43,905 nucleotides of DNA. It comes from CAZHEV01 sp964531335 [NCBI: uncultured bacterium]. Lineage in GTDB: Bacteria; Eisenbacteria; RBG-16-71-46; CAZHEV01. Under the pieces are notes generated by a model, which made no database searches, had not been told where the DNA came from, and saw nothing but the letters and a program-made list of their open reading frames with translations. Below are positions 1-7,781 of this stretch, piece by piece; positions within the stretch are counted from its first letter, which is position 1; every line of letters begins with the position of its first letter. The stretch is taken from NCBI GenBank assembly GCA_964531335.1, contig CAZHEV010000019.1, positions 1 to 43,905 on the forward strand. Reading direction: 5' to 3'. The position numbers and the translations under genes were made by a program.

Positions 1-9
1 AATTGCTGC

Positions 10-1614
10 CTAAACTCGCAACGGCACTGTCCAAGTTTTATTGACAGGCTCCGCCCAGGTAAGGGCCGCAGGGGCGGGGAACTGGTCGGAGCCCAAAACG
101 GATGCGTCGGGCACCAGGATCCTGAAACATATGACCGGCACAAGGGAACCTACGAATATCCCCGAAAACTGCGCGATGAACTGCTTCTTGGGATTGGCCC
201 CCAGGAGATACCCGCTCTTGAGATCTGTCAGAAGGTCTGCCGAAGATCCGGCCGCTCCTGCCGTAACGTTTGCGCTCATGAGGTTTATGTATTGGTTGCC
301 GGGGCTTATGGCTCCGAAGGTAAGCTGTGTGATCTTGCCCATCGCGCCTATCGGGGTTGTGTCGGTCTCGCCTGTGACCCGGCAGGCGACAAGCGCGAGG
401 GCGAATGAGAGTATCACGGCCACGAGGGTCTGCCAGTAGGGCATGCCGAATGTGACGTGCCCCAGGTAGCCAAGGCCGATAAAGCCCAGGACCTGGCCCA
501 CGAAGAACCAGGACGCGGGGGTTTCTATCTCGTCCAAGGGATCGGCCACACCGCCTTTTCTTTTCTTGAACATATCGCCGAATGATCTAAACGCCCGCGC
601 CGCGCTTCTCCACTGAAGGCCGAAGCTCAAAAGCCCCGATGTGACCATGCAGGCCGTGCCCGGCCACAGGGTCCACTGGACTATCTCTCGGAATCCGGTG
701 CCTTCTATCACCCCTCTGGCCTGCATGATAGGCGCGAACACCATCCAGCAAAGGACGCCGCCTATGAGCATGCTCGTGCAGACTCTTATCCCTGTAATCG
801 CCCCTGCCGCTATGAACATGGGCTCCCATGAGAACATCACCGTGCGCCCGAGCCATGCCGGGCTGAAGACGGCCTCGTTCAGTCTGCCCACCCAGTAGGA
901 GATCTGTAGCGGGGCGAGGATCGGGTGTATGAGATGCAGCCCCTCCGACCAGAACTTGCTTACCAGCGCCGCTGTCCCTGCGATCCCGAGCGCCTTGGCC
1001 GATCTCATCCCTTGCGTGCCCCTTGAGTGCAGGGCCCTCAATGTCTCGGCGGCCGCGATGCCGCTTGGAAACCTCAATTGCTCGGTGTTTATCATCTGCC
1101 GCTTCATGGGGATCGCCATGGTCACCCCCAAAAGGGCGAGGAAGAAGACCCAGGGGATCATCAGGCTGAGCGGCATCGTCTGGTTGCTCAGGATCACGTA
1201 CGCGGCGAAGGCGGATACGAGCGTGCCTCCGGTCGAGTAGCCGGCCGCGCTCGCCGCGGACTGCATGCAGTTGTTCTCGAGGATGGTCATTGGGGTCTTG
1301 GCGAGGTGTATCTTGTGGATGAAGGTCCAGATGGCATAGGAGAGTATGCAGGCTGTTATTGCGACCCCGAATCCCCATCCCGCCTTGAGTCCGATATAGA
1401 GGTTGGTCAGAGACAGGATGCCGCCGAGCGCGCCCCCCATCACTATGGCACGCAGGGTGAGCTGCTTTATGCTGTCCCCTCGCCCTTTGTAGACCTGCTC
1501 GAACCATTGTCGTTCGATCTGCTCGGGCGTGCCTTTGAACCCTTCGATGGGCAGGGGCTGCTCGTACATGTCCTGGGGATGCGCTTCGAGGTCAGGCCGG
1601 TCGCCTTTGGGCAT
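10..1614 (-). CDS. OPT-family oligopeptide transporter
   Basis: A polytopic inner-membrane protein of 534 residues that matches the oligopeptide transporter (OPT) superfamily, whose members import peptides or metal chelates with protons. Visible family features are the early stretch TLRAIVMGGALGGILSLTN followed by YIGLKAGWGFG, the NNCMQSAASAAG segment, PSGIAAAETLRALHS, and the late SANVTAGAAGSSADLLTDLK segment. I start at the ATG at 1614 because AAAGGAGG lies just upstream; an in-frame GTG at 1635 is less likely. The reading frame stops at 10-12 soon after a PAPAALTW motif. From memory the family usually carries at least one further membrane helix here, so the C-terminus may be truncated or frameshifted. 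It is divergent from the peptidase gene at 2246, which suggests a peptide-use pair, but the substrate is inferred from the family only. Confidence 0.85.
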   Translation of the reverse strand: MPKGDRPDLEAHPQDMYEQPLPIEGFKGTPEQIERQWFEQVYKGRGDSIKQLTLRAIVMGGALGGILSLTNLYIGLKAGWGFGVAITACILSYAIWTFIHKIHLAKTPMTILENNCMQSAASAAGYSTGGTLVSAFAAYVILSNQTMPLSLMIPWVFFLALLGVTMAIPMKRQMINTEQLRFPSGIAAAETLRALHSRGTQGMRSAKALGIAGTAALVSKFWSEGLHLIHPILAPLQISYWVGRLNEAVFSPAWLGRTVMFSWEPMFIAAGAITGIRVCTSMLIGGVLCWMVFAPIMQARGVIEGTGFREIVQWTLWPGTACMVTSGLLSFGLQWRSAARAFRSFGDMFKKRKGGVADPLDEIETPASWFFVGQVLGFIGLGYLGHVTFGMPYWQTLVAVILSFALALVACRVTGETDTTPIGAMGKITQLTFGAISPGNQYINLMSANVTAGAAGSSADLLTDLKSGYLLGANPKKQFIAQFSGIFVGSLVPVICFRILVPDASVLGSDQFPAPAALTWAEPVNKTWTVPLRV

Positions 1615-1849
1615 GGTCGCCTCCTTTGCGGGCACTTGATATGGCGTGGGCGTATCCCGGCGAGGCGTACGTGGGGCAATGGGCCGCGGGGCCGGCCGCC
1701 GGCCCGGTCAAGGTAGGCCGCGCCCTTGAGATGCCGCACCGGGAGCCCGAAACAGGCGGTCCAAGTCTAGCAGCGGTATCTACGGAGGCACAACTACTTA
1801 GAAGCGCCCGACCGGGCGGGGTCGATATGCCCGCGGGCCGGGCCGGCCC

Positions 1850-2035
1850 ACCTATGATCTAAGCGACACATTCAGCATGGGGCTGGGCCTTGGCAGCTTC
1901 ATAGGGGTAAGCCGCGACCGGCGGCTTATCCTGGACGTGGGCCTTGAGTTCCTCGACGACGACGTCATAGACAGCCCCATAGTCGGCGAGGAACGGGTGA
2001 TCCAGGGCTTTTCCGCTCTCAACTACGTGTTCTAG
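1850..2035 (+). pseudogene. 3' fragment of an outer-membrane beta-barrel protein
   Basis: A frame open from 1802 to the TAG at 2033-2035 reads as the end of an outer-membrane barrel: alternating polar and hydrophobic strands (YDLSDTFSMGLGLGSFIG, RRLILDVGLEFL) and a final strand GFSALNYVF ending in Phe, the usual C-terminal signal for barrel assembly. Nothing upstream in this frame looks like the rest of such a protein and a stop lies at 1799-1801, so this is best read as a relic. It fills much of the gap between the OPT and peptidase genes. A short ORF from ATG 1877 exists by chance or as a remnant. Family within the barrel proteins is not recognisable. Confidence 0.4.
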
Positions 2036-2125
2036 CGGGCGGCACTACGATGAATCGATCGAAGACCGCCGTGCTATAGCAAGAACCACCCTCACAAACG
2101 AAGTCGTATCCGCCCGAGGGCTCCC

Positions 2126-2154
2126 TTGACCTGGCCCCCGCCGGGTTGGATAAT
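2126..2154 (+). promoter_or_regulatory. sigma70-type promoter for the peptidase gene
   Basis: TTGACC (2126-2131), a 17-base spacer, and GATAAT (2149-2154): five of six matches to each consensus box. It lies about 90 bases before the peptidase start at 2246 and is AT-rich for its surroundings. Confidence 0.5.
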
Positions 2155-2245
2155 CTTTCTTGATCGTGCGCCGCAAGGAGGCCGCGGGCCGGGCATGGCT
2201 CGGGCCTGCGCTCATGTTGAATCCAACAAGGGAAACGGAGTAGAG

Positions 2246-4042
2246 ATGAGAACTCTCATGATTGCGATGCTGTCCTGTACGATGCTGCTGTCCGTGGCCT
2301 GCGGTGGGGCTCCGGTCACCGAAAAGGCGGACCGTTTCATCGCGGACTACGAGGACCAGTACCAGAGGCTCTTCTACGAGTGGCAAAAGGCCGAATGGGC
2401 CTCCAACACGCATATCGTGGAAGGCGATACCACAAACGCCGCCCGCACGAAAGCGACCTACGAGGCGTGGACCGACTTCGTCGGAGACTCGGACAACATC
2501 GAGAAGATCCGCGGCTATCTGGAGGAGCGCGACAAGCTCGATCCGCTCCAGGCCAGGGTGCTTGATAAAATGCTCTACCAGGCGGCCCAGGGGCCCCAGA
2601 CGATACCGGAGATAGTCAAAAAGCGCATCGCGGCCGAGACGGAGCAGACCGAGAAGATGTACGGCTTCGAGTACGTCTATCGCGGCCAGCCCATCACGCC
2701 CAATGAGATAAGCGAGATGTTGCGCACGAGCACTAACCTCGCCGACAGGCTCGCGGTCTGGGACACCTCGAAGGAGGTCGGCCCCGTGCTGAAGCCCGGG
2801 ATAGTCGAGCTTCGAGATCTTCGCAACCAGACTGTCCAGGCCCTGGGCTACGATGATTTCTTCGATTACCAGGTCTCGGATTACGGCATGTCCGTGCAGG
2901 AGATGCTGGAGATGAACGAGAGGCTGGTGAGGGACGTCCGGCCTTTGTACAGGGAGATCCACACCTGGGCTCGGTACGAGCTCGCGGATAACTACAGGGC
3001 GCCCGTGCCGGACATGATCCCCGCGCACTGGCTGCCCAACAAGTACGGACAGGAGTGGACCTCGCTCGTTGAGTTCGAGGAGATGAGCCTGGACGATGCG
3101 CTCGAGGACAAGACGGCCGAGTGGGTCGTCCACCAGGGCGAGGACTTCTACGTGAGCCTGGGGTTCAAGAGACTGCCGGAGAGCTTCTGGCAGAGGTCGT
3201 CGCTTTATCCCCTACCGCCCGATGCGGACTACAAGAAGAACACCCACGCCTCGGCATGGCACATGGACTTAGACGGCGATGTGAGATGCCTCATGAGCGT
3301 GGAGCCCAACGCGGATTGGTACGGCACCGTGCATCACGAGCTGGGACATATCTACTACTACATAAGCTACACTAATCCCGACGTGCCGATCCTCCTGCGA
3401 GGTGGAGCGAACCGGGCCTTCCACGAAGGCATAGGCACGATGATAGAGCTTGCCGCCGCGCAAAGGGCGTTTCTGGTCCGCAGGGGGCTGATGCCGGAGG
3501 GCGGCGAGAGGGACCAGATCCCTCAGTTGCTGGCCGAGGCTCTGGACCACATAGTGTTCATCCCGTGGTCGGTGGGTGTGGTGACGCGCTTTGAGCACGC
3601 CCTTTACTCGAAGGGGCTTCCCCCGGACAAGTTCAACGAGACCTGGTGGGATCTGAAGAGGCGCTATCAGGGCATTGTGCCGCCTGTGCCGCGCGATGAG
3701 GAATACGCCGACGCGCTGGCCAAGACGCACATCAGCGACGATCCGGCGCAGTATTACGACTACGCGCTGTCCACGGCGCTGTTGTTCCAGTTCCACGAGC
3801 ACATAGCGAAGGAGATACTGAAGCAGGACCCTCACAACACCAACTACTACGGCAGCAAGGCGGTGGGCAACTTTCTGCGCCAGATCATGTCGCCGGGCGC
3901 GACCCGTCCGTGGCGGAGCATACTGAAGGAGACCACGGGAGGGGAGCTGAACGCGCAGGCGATGATGGAGTACTTCCAGCCGCTTCATGACTGGCTGGTG
4001 GAGCAGAATCGAGGCCGTACGCACACGCTGCCCGAGATGTAG
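2246..4042 (+). CDS. Peptidyl-dipeptidase A (ACE-like, M2) lipoprotein
   Basis: A zinc metallopeptidase of the M2 family (bacterial relatives of angiotensin-converting enzyme), which removes C-terminal dipeptides from oligopeptides. The 598-residue length is that of a single ACE domain. Zinc ligands are visible as HELGH at residues 364-368 and Glu394 in FHEGIG; the stretch RGGANRAFHEG parallels the ACE segment RRGANPGFHEA. The N-terminus (MRTLMIAMLSCTMLLSVACGG) is a lipoprotein signal with lipobox SVAC, so the enzyme is probably anchored in the periplasm or at the surface. I choose ATG 2246 because it gives this signal peptide and has GGAG upstream; the longer open frame from 2126 covers the promoter. 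With the divergent OPT transporter it may provide peptides for uptake. Confidence 0.92.
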   Translation: MRTLMIAMLSCTMLLSVACGGAPVTEKADRFIADYEDQYQRLFYEWQKAEWASNTHIVEGDTTNAARTKATYEAWTDFVGDSDNIEKIRGYLEERDKLDPLQARVLDKMLYQAAQGPQTIPEIVKKRIAAETEQTEKMYGFEYVYRGQPITPNEISEMLRTSTNLADRLAVWDTSKEVGPVLKPGIVELRDLRNQTVQALGYDDFFDYQVSDYGMSVQEMLEMNERLVRDVRPLYREIHTWARYELADNYRAPVPDMIPAHWLPNKYGQEWTSLVEFEEMSLDDALEDKTAEWVVHQGEDFYVSLGFKRLPESFWQRSSLYPLPPDADYKKNTHASAWHMDLDGDVRCLMSVEPNADWYGTVHHELGHIYYYISYTNPDVPILLRGGANRAFHEGIGTMIELAAAQRAFLVRRGLMPEGGERDQIPQLLAEALDHIVFIPWSVGVVTRFEHALYSKGLPPDKFNETWWDLKRRYQGIVPPVPRDEEYADALAKTHISDDPAQYYDYALSTALLFQFHEHIAKEILKQDPHNTNYYGSKAVGNFLRQIMSPGATRPWRSILKETTGGELNAQAMMEYFQPLHDWLVEQNRGRTHTLPEM

Positions 4043-4141
4043 AGCATAGAGAGCGTCGCCTGCTTCGACGCGGGCGCCGCTCTCCAACCCCCGCCGCGCC
4101 GTCGCGGCCACGTAAGCCGTCTGCCGCCCAGGGATTCGGCG

Positions 4142-4411
4142 ATGCATATCGACCAGGTCTTGGAGTACAACCAGGATCCGAGGTATTTGCGAGATATGCT
4201 CTTGTACAAGCTCACTGTCGAGGCCCAGAAGCAAGTGGAGGCAAGCCCTCTTTCCAAACGGGAGATAATCCGCCGGCTCGGCACTTCGGCCACTCAGTTC
4301 TATCGGCTTCTCGATCAAACCAATTATAGAAAGTCAATCGATCAGATTCTGTTGCTTCTGCACGTGCTCGAATGCGACGTGGATCTCGTCGTTCGGAGAA
4401 AGAGCGCATAG
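4142..4411 (+). CDS. Orphan HTH (Xre-like) protein, antitoxin-like
   Basis: A small protein of 89 residues. Its second half, KREIIRRLGTSATQFYRLLDQTN followed by a hydrophobic helix ending VDLVV, has the form of a helix-turn-helix DNA-binding domain like those of antitoxins and small Xre regulators. The first half (VLEYNQDPRYLRDMLLYKLT) looks like the linker seen in larger proteins with an N-terminal domain. No toxin gene is adjacent. The start is uncertain: there is no good ribosome site before ATG 4142, and the frame is open upstream to the peptidase stop at 4040-4042, which is in the same frame. The gene may therefore be truncated at its 5' end. Function as regulator is inferred. Confidence 0.55.
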   Translation: MHIDQVLEYNQDPRYLRDMLLYKLTVEAQKQVEASPLSKREIIRRLGTSATQFYRLLDQTNYRKSIDQILLLLHVLECDVDLVVRRKSA

Positions 4412-4523
4412 GAGCTGTCCGCCGCCCGGAGACCCGGCGAGAGTCCCGTCCTGCGCCACGCCGCCCACAAGACGCCACACCCTTGACATTTGGAGATAAA
4501 TACCCGAGTCTGTCGCCGTATGA

Positions 4524-4764
4524 CAAGCGGCCTACGGCTACAGCCAGCCGCCCGAGAAGGCCGACAACTGGCTCTGCCCGTGTGTGATCAGGGATCACTT
4601 CGATGTGTTGAAAGAAGCCGCGACCCGAAACGGCACTAAACCTATCACCGACAGCTCGGCCGTGGCTCTCCGGGACGCGGACTATCACGCGCGAGATGAA
4701 ACGCTACGGGAAGGAGCTGAGGAGGCTGACAGATCCGATCTGCAAAGAAGAGTACCTCTCGTAA
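4524..4764 (+). pseudogene. Possible decayed coding remnant
   Basis: The gap 4412-4879 holds no intact gene. From 4524 one frame shows gene-like third-position GC (AYGYSQPPEKADNWLCPCV and onward to about 4680). Near 4680 a second frame takes over with EMKRYGKELRRLTDP and ends IC KEEYLS at TAA 4762-4764. This looks like a short gene end broken by a frameshift. I recognise no family, and it could still be chance. Confidence 0.2.
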
Positions 4765-4879
4765 TCGGGGCGGTCATCGCCCGCGTCGGCGCGCCGGGAA
4801 GGCCGATCCCGACTTTTCCCTGAAGCGAACAGGACCCGATCTCAAGGTCGTCGCGGGCCTCTGTATCGCGGCGGCCATC

Positions 4880-6604
4880 GTGGCCATTCCGCTTTTGAGA
4901 CACTCTTTCCTGCCGTTCGTGGACCTACCCCAGCATATCGCGCTGGCCCAGCTTCTCCTTCACATGAAAGAGGCCGCGGTATCGGAGCTCTACGAGGCGA
5001 CGCTCTTCCCCCAGGTGAACGTACTGGGCCTCCTTGCGCTGGCGGGCCTTCTCGCGGCGGCGCCCGAGACGGTCGCGGTGGGCGCGCTTCACCTGATCTA
5101 CGTGGCGGCCCTGGCCTTTTCGCTGTACAAGCTATCGGGGGCGCTGGGCACATCGCGCTGGAACGCGGTCTTCGCTCTGCTTTTCGCCGTAAACTTCAAC
5201 CTCTTCTACGGATTCATATCTTTTTGCCTGGGGATACCGGTGCTTCTTTATCTAGTGGCGCGGCTCGTCGAGGCAGGGAGGAGTGCGGCCGCAGAGGCGG
5301 TGGCTCAGGCGGGATCCTCCGGTGCCGGCGGACCGCCTGGAGCATCTGCTGCCGCCCGCTCGGCAGGTGAGGGCGCAGGCGAACCGGCATCCGGGCGCGC
5401 AGGCACGGTCGCAGTGGCTTCCGGGGGTGCACGCACAGCCGGCCCAACGCAGGCCGCCACTATCGCGATAGACGCCGTGCTATGGCTGCTTCTTCTTCTG
5501 GGCCATGTCATTCTCCTCGTCTTCGGCCTCCTGTCATTGTTTATGTGGATGCTGCTCTGGCAGGCTCGCCCGCGCGACTGCGTGGTAAGGGCGTTTGCCG
5601 TCCTTCCGGCCGTGGCGTTGCTCATAGCCTGGCAGTTCGGAGGCGGGGCGGCGTTGGAGCCGGGCGCCGGGCTGGAGTACGGCTGGCACGGCTTGGGCCT
5701 AAAGCTCGCCGGAGCGGGGCTGTCGCTCATTGTGGCCGGCGTGAAAGGGACAATCGAGTGGGCGGTGATAGCGGTCGTCTGCGCGGCGAGCGGTTTCGTC
5801 CTCGCGCTAGAGCTTAGACGGCGCGGCGGGGGCCCGAGGGCGAAAGCCGGCACGGCTAAGTCGGATCGTGGCCGCGAAGGTCTGTCGCAAAAAAAGAACG
5901 ATCACGCACGCGGCGGTACTGTGGGTGCAAACACATGGTTGCCGTCGCCTCGCATGCTCCTTTGGGTGCGTCTCCTTGCGCTGGCCGCTCTGCTTCTCTA
6001 CGCTTTCCTTCCATATGCGGTCGTGAGCCGCGAGCACGTCACACACGGCGTGTTTCTTTTTTACAACAGGTTTCTCGTACTTGTGCCGTTGCTCTTTCTG
6101 CCCACTTTGGTTTGGCCGTCAGAGAAGGCGCCGCGAAGGGTGCTCGTGGCGGCGGTCTTTGTGCTCCACCTGGCGTTGACCTGGAATCTGAATGCTTTGA
6201 TATCCGGGGCCAACGAAGATGCGAAGGGGCTCGACGCGGCGATCGAAAAGATGGAGCCGGGCAAGGTGCTGAAGAGCCTCATCTACACGCCCTATCCCGA
6301 GGAACTCAACTTCCCCTCCTTCTTGCACGCGGGATCATACTACCAGGCGCGCAAGCTCGGCGAGGTGGACCAGTCTTTCGCGCTCCTTCCACCTACTGCG
6401 GTGCACTATCGCGATCACGACCGGCCTTATCTTTCGCGCGGGGACGAGCATCTTAGGCCGCATCTCTTCGACTGGCAGACGGTCTGGGCCTACGACTACG
6501 TGCTCATCTACGACAGGGGAGGCGGCTGGAGAGAGGCTTACGGACCGGCCAGATTGAGGCGCATACACGATCGAAACGGATGGATCGTGCTCGAGGTGCG
6601 GTGA
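4880..6604 (+). CDS. Polytopic membrane protein, possibly GT-C-like
   Basis: A large membrane protein of at least 574 residues with many hydrophobic segments in two blocks, separated by low-complexity Ala/Gly-rich linkers at about 125-170 and a basic linker at about 300-350, and ending in a soluble domain of about 150 residues. The motif FVDLPQHI just after the first helix recalls the acidic loop of GT-C glycosyltransferases (lipid-linked sugar transferases), but no definite catalytic motif is visible, so function is open. The first helix continues upstream of the GTG at 4880 (in frame KVVAGLCIAAAIVAIP), with no ATG; a CTG at 4820 or another unusual start is likely, or the 5' end is damaged. 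The soluble C-terminal part (YYQARKLGEVDQ onward) resembles those of other membrane proteins of unknown function. Confidence 0.6.
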   Translation: MAIPLLRHSFLPFVDLPQHIALAQLLLHMKEAAVSELYEATLFPQVNVLGLLALAGLLAAAPETVAVGALHLIYVAALAFSLYKLSGALGTSRWNAVFALLFAVNFNLFYGFISFCLGIPVLLYLVARLVEAGRSAAAEAVAQAGSSGAGGPPGASAAARSAGEGAGEPASGRAGTVAVASGGARTAGPTQAATIAIDAVLWLLLLLGHVILLVFGLLSLFMWMLLWQARPRDCVVRAFAVLPAVALLIAWQFGGGAALEPGAGLEYGWHGLGLKLAGAGLSLIVAGVKGTIEWAVIAVVCAASGFVLALELRRRGGGPRAKAGTAKSDRGREGLSQKKNDHARGGTVGANTWLPSPRMLLWVRLLALAALLLYAFLPYAVVSREHVTHGVFLFYNRFLVLVPLLFLPTLVWPSEKAPRRVLVAAVFVLHLALTWNLNALISGANEDAKGLDAAIEKMEPGKVLKSLIYTPYPEELNFPSFLHAGSYYQARKLGEVDQSFALLPPTAVHYRDHDRPYLSRGDEHLRPHLFDWQTVWAYDYVLIYDRGGGWREAYGPARLRRIHDRNGWIVLEVR

Positions 6605-6731
6605 GCAGGGGTGTTGCGAGTGCATCTCAGGGCGCGGCGATCAGCCACCTCTTAGCCCCGAGGACAGCTAATCTGTTGTCCCTCAGCATACTAGGAGGGA
6701 CAATGCCCCCCATGATTCCCAAACTAATGCC

Positions 6732-6760
6732 TTGACACGGACTTGCCGAATCATTAGTGT
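6732..6760 (+). promoter_or_regulatory. Promoter of the marR/solute locus
   Basis: Perfect -35 box TTGACA (6732-6737), 17-base spacer and a weaker -10 TAGTGT (6755-6760). It sits about 230 bases before the MarR start. The -10 box lies inside the 37-bp dyad described separately, as expected for repression. Confidence 0.45.
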
Positions 6761-6785
6761 ACAAATGATATGTACAGCAATGATT
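6749..6785. promoter_or_regulatory. 37-bp dyad, candidate MarR operator
   Basis: Nested inverted repeat with one centre at 6767: outer arms AATCATT (6749-6755) and AATGATT (6779-6785), inner TGTACA (6758-6763) and TGTACA (6771-6776), spaced by AATGATA. It is a sharply AT-rich island in GC-rich DNA and overlaps the -10 region. MarR proteins bind such dyads as dimers, so autoregulation of the gene at 6991 and the following locus is the natural reading. Confidence 0.6.
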
Positions 6786-6990
6786 TGAGTGCGAAGGGTA
6801 GCGGGGCGCTGACCTCTGGCCCACAGTACAAGGGCCCAAGCAGGCCCCACGGCAGCTCCGGGCAAGAGAACGTGGCCCAGTGACAGGGCCGGCGAATGGG
6901 GCCGGAGCACGGCAAGGCGCGCCGGCAGGGGGCACGGGCAAGGCGCACGGACAAGGCGCGCCGGCAGAGCGCATTGGAACGGAGGACAAT

Positions 6991-7611
6991 ATGAACCGCC
7001 GCCGGGAAAGAGGTGGTGCCGACGAGCCCTCCCCTAGAGGAAAGGGCGGTGCCGGCGGCAATTCCGGTAGCGAGGCCCGGCGAAACAAAGAGCCGGGGAA
7101 TCCCGCCAGGACCGTGATCCCGAGCGACAGATACGATCTAAGAGTGATGCAGGCGCTGAGGCGGATAATGCGCGCCACCGACCTCTACTCGAGGCGGCTG
7201 GCGACGGATTATCAGCTTACAGTGCCTCAGCTTATCTGCCTGCATGCGCTTCTTCAGGAGCAGCCTCTGAACGCGACATCGATCGCAAAGCGGATACATC
7301 TCAGCGCGAGCACGGTGGTCGGCATACTGGACCGCCTCGAGATGAAGGGCCTGGTGAAGAGAGAACGCGATTCTGAAGACAGAAGGGTAGTCAACGTGAC
7401 TGTTTCCGAGAAGGGCAGAGAGGTCGCACTGAAGGCGCCTTCTCCGCTCGAGGACCGTTTCAGCTCGGTGTTTGAAAGACTGCCCGAGACCGAGCAGGAG
7501 GGCATTGCTCGTTCCCTTCAACGGATCGTCGACTTGATAGAGGCGCAGGACCTCGACGCCGCTCCCATGCTGGTGCCGGGGCAATCGAACCTGAAGGAAA
7601 GGGACAACTGA
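6991..7611 (+). CDS. MarR-family transcriptional regulator
   Basis: A winged-helix regulator of 206 residues. The MarR domain covers about residues 45-180: helix pair DLYSRRLATDYQLTVPQL, recognition region IAKRIHLSASTVVGILDRLE, and wing RERDSEDRRVVNVTVSEKG with the typical DxRR. A poorly conserved basic and Gly-rich N-terminal tail of about 40 residues precedes it. ATG 6991 has GGAGG nine bases upstream; the frame is open to 6880 but without a better site. MarR proteins usually repress nearby genes and often respond to small molecules or stress. The dyad upstream and the solute genes downstream suggest that it controls the mannosylglycerate locus. The stop falls in a 33-bp tandem repeat. Confidence 0.88.
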   Translation: MNRRRERGGADEPSPRGKGGAGGNSGSEARRNKEPGNPARTVIPSDRYDLRVMQALRRIMRATDLYSRRLATDYQLTVPQLICLHALLQEQPLNATSIAKRIHLSASTVVGILDRLEMKGLVKRERDSEDRRVVNVTVSEKGREVALKAPSPLEDRFSSVFERLPETEQEGIARSLQRIVDLIEAQDLDAAPMLVPGQSNLKERDN

Positions 7612-7680
7612 GAGCGTCGCGTTCTGGAAAACGGGGACAACTGAGGGCGTTGCCCTCTGGAGAAAGGGGACGGCTGAGGG
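7582..7680. repeat. Three 33-bp tandem repeats at the marR 3' end
   Basis: Three imperfect head-to-tail 33-base units (7582-7614, 7615-7647, 7648-7680), each ending in a form of GGGGACAACTGAGGG. The first holds the marR stop codon; the others lie in the 170-base gap before the amidotransferase gene. On the minus strand the unit reads as an 11-residue repeat (SVVPVFQ), which is probably incidental. Confidence 0.75.
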
Positions 7681-7781
7681 CAATAGCCTTCACGACCTGC
7701 GGCGAGTGACAGCGCCCCGGGAAATCCGGCGCGGCCGGCGAGACGAAATCAAGAGAACTACTTTGGGAGGTATGATCCATC

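Noticed and set aside
4483-4488. TTGACA box as promoter for the membrane protein gene
   Set aside because: No -10 box at 16-18 bases (GAGTCT there), and decayed coding sequence follows.
7138-7683. Minus-strand frame with an 11-residue repeat opposite marR
   Set aside because: The repeat is explained by the 33-bp DNA repeat and the rest is marR antisense.
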